Source: Thiopseudomonas acetoxidans (lineage in GTDB: Bacteria; Pseudomonadota; Gammaproteobacteria; Pseudomonadales; Pseudomonadaceae). From it: 64,000 nucleotides of DNA. The stretch is from positions 62,001 to 126,000 of the forward strand of contig NZ_JAUCDY010000007.1 of NCBI RefSeq assembly GCF_030362935.1, written 5' to 3'. Numbering within the stretch: the stretch's first letter is position 1; every line of letters begins with the position of its first letter. The notes under the pieces were generated by a model. That model saw only the letters and a list, made by a program, of their open reading frames with translations, made no database searches and was not told where the DNA came from. Positions 57,177-64,000 of the stretch are shown here, piece by piece. The position numbers and the translations under genes were made by a program.

Positions 57177-59168
57177 CTACCCTCCCGCACCGCTTACAAC
57201 AGCCAAAGCGCTACGCAACCCGCTGTTTCTGCTGACTTTTGTCTTCACCGCTTGAGCAAACACACCCCTGCCCGCCTCCAGCAAACTCAGCCTGTGCTTG
57301 GCGCGCGTAATGCCGGTATAGAGCAACTCTTTACTTAAAACGGGATTGTCACGCTCAGGAATCAGCACCGCCGCATGGTTAAACTCGGAGCCTTGGGATT
57401 TGTGTACCGTCATGGCGAACACCGTTTCAACCTCGGTTAAACGGCTCGGCAAGACAAAGCGTACCTGCGACTCCCCTTCAGCTTGGGAAAAAACAACGCG
57501 CAGCGCTGTGTCACCACTGCCGTCCGGAACTTTAACGGCGATACCAATATCACCATTCATCAAGCCTAGCCCATAGTTATTGCGGGTGATTATTACCGGG
57601 CGTCCTTCATACCAAGCGCCTTCATCTAACGCGAAAGCGTTACGCAGTACGGTTTCGGCCAAACGGTTAATCGCCTGCACGCCAAAATCACCGGCGCGCA
57701 CCGCGCAGAGCAGACGAAACTCATCAAAGGTGCGCAGCATGCGCGCGGCCCACTCTTGATACTCGTCCAGCTCAGCCGTTTTGGCTGGACGTTCCTGTTG
57801 CAAGATGTGCACATAAGCCTGATACCCAGAGATGATCAACTCTTTTAGCGGCGCGGCGACTGCACTGGTTAACTGCAGATACGCTAACTCTGCGCTGGGC
57901 GTTTGTAACAATTCTTGCGCTTGGCGCACATCCATTTGATTCACCGCAGCTGCCAGTCGCCCGATGCCTGAATCCCCCGCAAAACGCCTTGAGTCGCGCA
58001 GCATCACCGTGCGCTGTTCAATCGTATGCCGCGCATCACCGGGTTGTAATTGCGGATGACTCACCGGCATCCCACAGAGTGCGGCCAGCTCAGCCCGTGT
58101 TTGCTCGGTATAAAGCCCCTGCTCAGCATGCAAACACAGCTCACCCAACACCGAACCGGCTTCCACTGAAGCCAACTGATCTTTATCACCGAGCAAAATC
58201 AACCGCGCATGCTCAGGTAACGCCTGCAACAGACTGTGCATCATGTCCAAATCAATCATCGAGGCTTCGTCCACCACCAGCACATCCAGCAATAAGGGGT
58301 TTTGCCGATGATGCTTAAAATCACGCGTATGCGGCAAGCTGCCCAGTAACCGGTGCAAGGTGCTGACCTGCGCCGGAATGCTGTCACGAATCGCTTCCGT
58401 GACGGGCAAAGCAGCAATTTGCTGGCTAATCGACTCGGTTAAACGGGCGGCGGCCTTACCCGTAGGCGCGGCGAGACGCACATACAGGGGTCGTTGCTGC
58501 TCACGCATGGCTTGCTCTTGCAACAGCGCCAGCAAACGCACCACGGTGGTGGTTTTACCCGTGCCGGGACCGCCGGTGATAAGAGTAAAATTGCCGGTCG
58601 CGGCCATAGCGCAGGCCACTTTTTGCCAATCAGTGCTGTTTGTAGTGCCAGCGGGAAATAGGTTGTTTAACTGCTGAACAAAGCCCTCGCCCACTGCACA
58701 GGGTTGTCGTAATCGCTGGCTTAAAAACTGCGCCACCTCGGTTTCGTAATTCCAGTAGCGGTATAAATACAGGCGGCTGCCTTGCAACACCAAGGGCGCG
58801 GCGTGAGCGTTCGGCTCGCGAGTGACAAAGCCCGCGCTGGCTAAATGCTCAAAATCCAACTCAGCAAGCAGCGCTCTGATTAACAGGCGTTCATCCTGCT
58901 CGGCAAACAGCGTTTCTAATTGCGCGCTGGATAGCGAAAAATCCAAACAAATATGCCCGTCAGCCAGCATACGGCTGAGCAAGGCGGCGAATAACACCGC
59001 CTCTGTAGCCGCTGGATCCAACTGCCAGCAAAACTCGGCAAACGCATAATCCAAAGGCCGAATGGTTTTGCTATCAAGCCAACGGCTAAGCGTGTCCTGC
59101 ACGCTGCCAAGCTGTACATTTTCATGCTCGATTTCACACGGCACACTAAATAAATCCTGCTGCTGCAT
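57177..59168 (-). CDS. recD: Exodeoxyribonuclease V subunit RecD
   Basis: 5'-3' helicase subunit of RecBCD. 663 residues: N-terminal domain, then SF1B helicase with Walker A Gly-Gly-Pro-Gly-Thr-Gly-Lys-Thr at 199-206, Asp-Glu-Ala-Ser-Met-Ile-Asp motif II, and Val-His-Lys-Ser-Gln-Gly-Ser-Glu-Phe motif V near the C-terminus. The ATG shares one base with the recB stop. Final gene of recC-recB-recD, the pseudomonad order. Confidence 0.97.
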   Translation of the reverse strand: MQQQDLFSVPCEIEHENVQLGSVQDTLSRWLDSKTIRPLDYAFAEFCWQLDPAATEAVLFAALLSRMLADGHICLDFSLSSAQLETLFAEQDERLLIRALLAELDFEHLASAGFVTREPNAHAAPLVLQGSRLYLYRYWNYETEVAQFLSQRLRQPCAVGEGFVQQLNNLFPAGTTNSTDWQKVACAMAATGNFTLITGGPGTGKTTTVVRLLALLQEQAMREQQRPLYVRLAAPTGKAAARLTESISQQIAALPVTEAIRDSIPAQVSTLHRLLGSLPHTRDFKHHRQNPLLLDVLVVDEASMIDLDMMHSLLQALPEHARLILLGDKDQLASVEAGSVLGELCLHAEQGLYTEQTRAELAALCGMPVSHPQLQPGDARHTIEQRTVMLRDSRRFAGDSGIGRLAAAVNQMDVRQAQELLQTPSAELAYLQLTSAVAAPLKELIISGYQAYVHILQQERPAKTAELDEYQEWAARMLRTFDEFRLLCAVRAGDFGVQAINRLAETVLRNAFALDEGAWYEGRPVIITRNNYGLGLMNGDIGIAVKVPDGSGDTALRVVFSQAEGESQVRFVLPSRLTEVETVFAMTVHKSQGSEFNHAAVLIPERDNPVLSKELLYTGITRAKHRLSLLEAGRGVFAQAVKTKVSRNSGLRSALAVVSGAGG

Positions 59169-62100
59169 TAGGCCACCTCCTGTCGTCCGGCAAACAACGC
59201 ATCCAAGGCGTCGAGTAACTCCAGCGGCGGTCGTTGATAGTGCACTCCCTGATGTGGCCCTTCAATGCCGCGTAAAAACAAATACACCACCCCACCAAAA
59301 TGCTGCTCATAGTCATAATCAGGCAAGCGGCCGCGCAACAACCGGTGCAACGCCAAACTGTAAAGCACGTATTGCAGGTCATAGCGGTGCTTTAACACAG
59401 CCGCATCCATCGCTTGCTCCGTGTAGGCGAGGCTGTTTGCGCCTAGGTGATTGGACTTGTAATCCGCCACGTAATAACGACCACCAACACTAAACAACAG
59501 GTCAATAAAGCCTTTAAACATGCCGTTTAGCTGCAATGGATTCACCTGTGGCCGCGGCAGCGACGCTAAAATCGCGGCACTTACTAATTGGTCCAGCTGC
59601 TGAGAATCAACCTGTTCAGCGGCAAACCAAAACTCCATCTCGGCTTGCCAATGTTCCAACTGCAGCAAATTGAAGCAGCGGCCATCGCCAAGCTGAAACT
59701 CAGTCGAGAGCAACACCTCTAGCCACTGACACAGCGTACCCACCTGATCCGTATAGCCGCGCTGCTGGCAGAGTGTTTCCACCAATGCGCGCCGACTTGC
59801 AACGGTTTGCTGCTCAAGACCAAGGCACAGCTCAAGTAAATCATGTAAAAAATTACCGTGGCGTGCACCGCGAGGAAACGCATGCATGCCCTCGGTTTTT
59901 TGCTCGTCCACTTGCGCCGGCTCTACCAGTATCGCCTCATCATCGCTATACACCTGTGCCGCCAAGCTGTCTGGAATCCGATCAGCACCCGGACCTTGGC
60001 TGCTTAAACGGCTGTAGGATGAAATCCACCAAGGCTTATGCGCTAACGTACTGGCGTGACGGCATTCTGGCGTGAACGGCGCCTGCACGACCTGATAACG
60101 ATCGTCACTGGCGGGTGGCGCAACCAATACCTGTGTTTCGGGGCTGGTTAAAGGCGCCAGCCACTGCGTTAATGCCTGTGGGTTATCCAACTCCTGACCG
60201 CCACCGAGCAAATAGCCTAGCGCTGCGCCATGCAATCCAGCGCCCACCTCGGCTACGCCCAACCAGCACGCATGTTTAGAGCGTGTCAGTGCCACATAGA
60301 GCAAGCGCAAATCCTCCGCTAAGCGTTCTTGCTCGGCCTGTTGCCAGATCTGCTCATCCGGTGCGCGCAAAAACAGCTGCCGCGCGGAGTCTTGTTGCAC
60401 CACCACTGCTTCTTTTCTATCACAAGATCGATAACTGCTGACAAAGGGTAAAAACACCAACGGATATTCCAAACCTTTGGATTTATGAATGGTGACCACC
60501 CGCACTAAATTCGCATCGCTTTCCAGACGTAAGATCTGCTCATCTGCCACTTCACCAACGGCGTAGGCATGCTGCAAGTACTGCAGCAATGTCGCCTGAC
60601 CATCCAATTCGCGGGCTTGCTGCTGCAAAATCTCCGCCAAATGCAACAAGTTCGTTAAGGCACGTTCACCCTGACTGTCTTGCACCAATCGTTGCGGCAA
60701 CTGGTAGTCGTGCATCAGTTTACGCAACATGGGTAACACGCCACGCTGTTGCCAACGCTGCTGATAGCCTTTAAAGCGCTCGACTGTTGCTTCCCATGCA
60801 CGCTCATCCTGCTGCAGACGCTCCAGCTCAGTCAGGCTCAGCGCCAAGGTTTGACTGGCTAAGGCTGCTTTAACCGCACGTTCATCTTCAGGCTGCAAAC
60901 AGGCGGCTAACCACAACTGAATATCAAAGGCTTGCTGGCTGTTAAATACCGAATCGCGTTCAGACAGATAGACCGAGCGCACTTGCCGCTCAGCCAGCGC
61001 CGCGCGTATGTCCCGCGCCTCACCAATGCCACGCACCAGAACCGCAATGTCACTCGCCTGCAATGGTTGTAATTGTCCTTGAGCATCGACAAAACCTGTG
61101 TCCGCGCTATTGAGCAGGCGCACAATTTCACTGGCACAGCTGGCGGCCATCGTTGCTGAATAATAGCCCTTGGAGAGTCTTTTATCATCGGCTGGTAAAT
61201 GCCAGAATGTGAGTGCTGGTTGCTTCTCTCCATCTACCTGCCACTCGGTAGCACGCCCATTGGCTTTTACTTGTACATAATCCAGTCTGTCCTCGCCCTC
61301 AGCGCCGAATAAAAACGCACCACGTGGATAGGATGTGGCTCGCGCAAACAGCTGGTTCACTGCGGCAACCATGGCGTGGGTCGAACGATAGTTGGTATCC
61401 AGATTATAGTGTCGCCCTGCCGTGGCTTTTCTTGCTGCTAGGTAGCTATAAATATCCGCCCCGCGAAAACTGTAAATCGCCTGTTTAGGATCACCAATTA
61501 AAAACAAGCCTGTCTCAGGATCGTTGGCGGCTAGGTTATACACTGAATCAAAAATCCGGTATTGCACCGGATCCGTGTCCTGAAACTCATCAATCATTAC
61601 CACCGGAAACTGCCGGCGAATAATCTGCGCTAAACGCCCTTCTGGGTCAGCTTGCAAGGCGTGATCCAAGCGCGTTAGCAGGTCATCAAAACCCAGCTCA
61701 GCGCGTTTATTTTTTTCTTCACTAAAACACTGCTGCACCCAGCTTGCCGCATGCCAGCGCATAGCATCGGGCAGCAGGTGCTCTAAGGCTTGCAGCTGTG
61801 CCGGCAGCTCCTGCATGGCGTATAAAGCTGGATGTTCGGGCGGACTACTGCCCTCTTTCCAAATCTCGGCTAAGCCTTCTGGGGTTAAGCGTTCCATGCC
61901 ACGACCAATGTTGAGTTCGAGCTGTTCAGCATCCTGCGCCCAGGCCCGCAGTTTGGTAAACCAGCCGCCTCGATGACTGCTGTTCATTTTATTAGCATGA
62001 AACGCCTTAGCCTTGGCCGCCTCCTCAATCAAGGCTTCTAGCTCATCAACCCAGCTGAGCCAAGGCTGTTTTAGTTCTGCCAGCTGCTGCTGGTACTCAG

Positions 62101-62791
62101 TTAAATGAGTGTCGATCAGTTGCGCCAAGCTGCCGGTATGGGCAGGCAGTTTTTGCGCGCTTGTTTTGAGTACCGGCTGGAGCAAGCCCCACAGCTGCTG
62201 GGGGGTTTGCCATTGTTCAATCACCCACTGCAGGGCGGGCCCGGTTAATTCATAGCATTGGCTGCGCCAGTAATCCTTAACCACCTGCTCATACAGGGCG
62301 CTGTGATCCTTTTGCAGTTCTTGATTAAACAGACTACCGCTGGCAAAGGCATGCTCGCCCAGCATCCGTTTGCACCACGCATGGATCGTGGAAACGGCGG
62401 CTTCATCCATCCACTGTGCCGCACTATCGAGCCAAAAAGCACAGGCGGGCCACTGCTCGGGGGCATACTCGGCTTTTAAATCCAATAAAAACGCATCTTC
62501 TGTTTCAAGCTGGCCACGGAACAGTTGCGCTGCTTCCACCAAGCGCGCACGAATCCGATCGCGCAACTCTTTGGTGGCCGCATCGGTAAAGGTCACCACC
62601 AGAATCTCAGGCGGCATCAACCCCGGCCCAGACTGCAAATCACGGCGAAAAGCATTTTGCCCACCATGGTTAAGCACTAAGCGCACATAGAGCGCGGCAA
62701 TGGTATAGGTTTTACCGGTGCCGGCACTGGCTTCAATTAAGCGGCTGCCATAAAGCGGAAAATTTAGCGGAATTAGGGTTTGCTTACTCAT
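59168..62791 (-). CDS. recB: Exodeoxyribonuclease V subunit RecB
   Basis: 3'-5' helicase and nuclease of RecBCD, which processes double-strand breaks and degrades foreign DNA lacking Chi. 1207 residues: UvrD-type Walker A Ala-Ser-Ala-Gly-Thr-Gly-Lys-Thr at 21-28, Val-Met-Ile-Asp-Glu-Phe-Gln-Asp motif II, and the C-terminal nuclease with Val-Ala-Asp-Tyr-Lys (Asp1110, Lys1112). It overlaps the recC stop by 8 bp and touches recD. Confidence 0.98.
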   Translation of the reverse strand: MSKQTLIPLNFPLYGSRLIEASAGTGKTYTIAALYVRLVLNHGGQNAFRRDLQSGPGLMPPEILVVTFTDAATKELRDRIRARLVEAAQLFRGQLETEDAFLLDLKAEYAPEQWPACAFWLDSAAQWMDEAAVSTIHAWCKRMLGEHAFASGSLFNQELQKDHSALYEQVVKDYWRSQCYELTGPALQWVIEQWQTPQQLWGLLQPVLKTSAQKLPAHTGSLAQLIDTHLTEYQQQLAELKQPWLSWVDELEALIEEAAKAKAFHANKMNSSHRGGWFTKLRAWAQDAEQLELNIGRGMERLTPEGLAEIWKEGSSPPEHPALYAMQELPAQLQALEHLLPDAMRWHAASWVQQCFSEEKNKRAELGFDDLLTRLDHALQADPEGRLAQIIRRQFPVVMIDEFQDTDPVQYRIFDSVYNLAANDPETGLFLIGDPKQAIYSFRGADIYSYLAARKATAGRHYNLDTNYRSTHAMVAAVNQLFARATSYPRGAFLFGAEGEDRLDYVQVKANGRATEWQVDGEKQPALTFWHLPADDKRLSKGYYSATMAASCASEIVRLLNSADTGFVDAQGQLQPLQASDIAVLVRGIGEARDIRAALAERQVRSVYLSERDSVFNSQQAFDIQLWLAACLQPEDERAVKAALASQTLALSLTELERLQQDERAWEATVERFKGYQQRWQQRGVLPMLRKLMHDYQLPQRLVQDSQGERALTNLLHLAEILQQQARELDGQATLLQYLQHAYAVGEVADEQILRLESDANLVRVVTIHKSKGLEYPLVFLPFVSSYRSCDRKEAVVVQQDSARQLFLRAPDEQIWQQAEQERLAEDLRLLYVALTRSKHACWLGVAEVGAGLHGAALGYLLGGGQELDNPQALTQWLAPLTSPETQVLVAPPASDDRYQVVQAPFTPECRHASTLAHKPWWISSYSRLSSQGPGADRIPDSLAAQVYSDDEAILVEPAQVDEQKTEGMHAFPRGARHGNFLHDLLELCLGLEQQTVASRRALVETLCQQRGYTDQVGTLCQWLEVLLSTEFQLGDGRCFNLLQLEHWQAEMEFWFAAEQVDSQQLDQLVSAAILASLPRPQVNPLQLNGMFKGFIDLLFSVGGRYYVADYKSNHLGANSLAYTEQAMDAAVLKHRYDLQYVLYSLALHRLLRGRLPDYDYEQHFGGVVYLFLRGIEGPHQGVHYQRPPLELLDALDALFAGRQEVA

Positions 62792-64000
62792 GCTCGTTCT
62801 CCGATACAGGCTGCTGCTCTAATGTGCGCACAAATAAAGGCTGATAAAGTTGCTGCGCCCAATAGGTAAACTCCTGGCTGGCATTTAGCGCGGTAAAATC
62901 TGCGTAGTGACGCGCCAAAATCGGGCTTTGCTGCGCCTCGCCGGAGGTGTTCATCGTACCCTCGTAGCATTCAGCCGCACTGGCCAAAGCTTTTTCTTGC
63001 CGCAATGATGCATCTTCTTCTTTGCTTAATTTTTTATCGTGCTCAACCGTTAACCACGCAAAAGCGGTACGCACCGCTACGGGCAAAGGTCTGCACATCC
63101 CCTGCTGCCAAGCTTCTAGCCAGGTATTTAAAATCTGCGCGGCTTGCTCATGGGACAGCGGTGGAATTTGCAGCTCAATATCTTCAGCTACCACGATACT
63201 GGTCAAATTTTCTTGTGTCAGGCTGTGCAACACATGCTGCAGCCAGACCGCTAACAAACGATGCCAGCGCAGTTTTTTCTTGGATAACAAAGGGCCATTA
63301 AACAGCTCAATATGCAGGTTTTTATCCGCGCCACTGCGTACCGGCGCCAGCCAATCCTCTAGCTGGATACCTGCATGGCTATACGAGACGCGCTGGGCGG
63401 CGGTTTCACTGAGGGGATACTGCTCACACAAGCGCGAATAATGGGCAAACTGCTGCTGTACCGGCTCAAGTAAATTCTGCGCCAGCTGCTCACCAAAGCC
63501 ATACATAGGCAGTTCACCGCTGCGCAGTAGCTTTTGACTTTGTTGCAGCATCGCTGCATTCACATCTGCGCCCTGCTCAAGCGCCTGTAAGCCTTCATTT
63601 AACAGCTGCTGTTTAAGGCCGTACTGCCCAAGAAAACCCAAGCTAAAGGGCTCATCATCCAGCTGCTCTAACTCGATCGCGCTGATGTAGGCCTTAAATC
63701 GCTGAGCAAAAAACTGCGCCACTGGATTGCGTAAAAAACCGTGCAGCATACGGATACTCAGCGGATCAGCCAGTTGCAAAGCAGGCAAAGGGGGTTCAAT
63801 TGGTTCAACCGCATTTACCGCACCCTGCGCGCTTTGATGCAACTGCGCCCATTCCTGCGCATAGGTAAATAGATTGGCGTTGGTGGCGGAAAAATACGCA
63901 CGACTGAAAGGCTGCAGTGGATGTTCCTGCGTCAGCGCGGCCAGCAAGTCCCCCTCATCTTCAAGCTGCCAGCCTTGTTGCAAATGATCGCGCAGTTGCC
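62784..64000 (-). CDS. recC: Exodeoxyribonuclease V subunit RecC (C-terminal part; start outside window)
   Basis: About 405 codons are visible; the frame is open to the window edge, so the N-terminal two-thirds are missing. RecC has a dead helicase fold that recognises Chi and a C-terminal region that contacts RecD. Visible landmarks: His-Pro-Leu-Gln-Pro-Phe-Ser-Arg-Ala-Tyr-Phe near the edge (the conserved HPLQPFS motif), and a run with Asn-Pro-Val-Ala-Gln-Phe-Phe. The stop overlaps the recB start by 8 bp, so the subunits are co-translated. Confidence 0.95.
   Translation of the reverse strand, partial: QLRDHLQQGWQLEDEGDLLAALTQEHPLQPFSRAYFSATNANLFTYAQEWAQLHQSAQGAVNAVEPIEPPLPALQLADPLSIRMLHGFLRNPVAQFFAQRFKAYISAIELEQLDDEPFSLGFLGQYGLKQQLLNEGLQALEQGADVNAAMLQQSQKLLRSGELPMYGFGEQLAQNLLEPVQQQFAHYSRLCEQYPLSETAAQRVSYSHAGIQLEDWLAPVRSGADKNLHIELFNGPLLSKKKLRWHRLLAVWLQHVLHSLTQENLTSIVVAEDIELQIPPLSHEQAAQILNTWLEAWQQGMCRPLPVAVRTAFAWLTVEHDKKLSKEEDASLRQEKALASAAECYEGTMNTSGEAQQSPILARHYADFTALNASQEFTYWAQQLYQPLFVRTLEQQPVSENEHE

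Noticed and set aside
57177..64000. recBCD as part of a defence island with the restriction-modification pair
   Set aside because: The two lie more than 50 kb apart and recCBD is a core repair operon.

Overview
The window is chromosomal DNA from a gammaproteobacterium of the Pseudomonadaceae, with roughly half GC by eye (lower than typical Pseudomonas). The assignment rests on gene content and order: topA-fadA-fadB, psrA-nagZ-mtnP, fabA-fabB next to gpsA/sixA/DUF4389, the tusDCBE-ybiB cluster, the lipA-lipB-ybeD-dacA-rlpA-mltB-rodA-mrdA-rlmH-rsfS-nadD-proA run, and recC-recB-recD. A tsdBA thiosulfate dehydrogenase pair and the moderate GC would suit a Thiopseudomonas/Denitrificimonas-like genus, but that is a guess. 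Almost every gene is on the minus strand; the exceptions are usp, arsR, fabAB, an SCP2 protein, a phosphopantetheinyl transferase and a DUF3817 gene.

Layout. 1-770: end of a tautomerase gene and a decayed region with a GGDEF fragment. 772-1932: RluA-family pseudouridine synthase and a small conserved protein. 2015-4137: a type II restriction-modification pair (predicted nuclease plus Dam-like methyltransferase) next to topA. 4256-11266: topA, a YigZ protein and the fadBA beta-oxidation operon. 11584-14547: universal stress protein, ybiB and the tusDCBE sulfur relay. 14648-22235: MFS transporter, then a tripartite RND efflux operon with a divergent ArsR regulator. Two copies of a 139-bp MITE-like repeat, at 13060 and 22242, bracket the tus-to-arsR segment. 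22408-26259: tgpA-DUF58-moxR. 26356-33001: lipoprotein, AI-2E permease, DUF4892, GST, alpha/beta hydrolase, sixA, DUF4389, gpsA and an AEC transporter. 33333-35077: fabAB. 35134-42907: quinone-type oxidoreductase, sohB, SCP2, speE, cysB, PPTase, mtnP, nagZ and an L,D-transpeptidase. 42913-54636: psrA and the long lipoate/cell-wall/ribosome/NAD run. 54797-56456: tsdBA. 56742-64000: DUF3817 protein, REP-like repeats, recD, recB and the C-terminal third of recC.

How the parts fit together. PsrA is the fatty-acid-responsive repressor known in pseudomonads. A PsrA-like inverted repeat sits in the spacer of its own predicted promoter, and a second candidate lies upstream of fadBA, so regulator and target are both in the window; fabAB supplies the opposite, synthetic arm. 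Sulfur handling recurs (tusDCBE, cysB, mtnP, tsdBA). The mrdA/rodA/dacA/mltB/rlpA block makes and remodels peptidoglycan, with nagZ in recycling. No tRNA, rRNA, CRISPR array, intact insertion sequence or prophage was seen. The least ordinary parts are the restriction-modification pair, the two identical MITE-like elements, the decayed GGDEF locus, and several clear palindromes in promoters.
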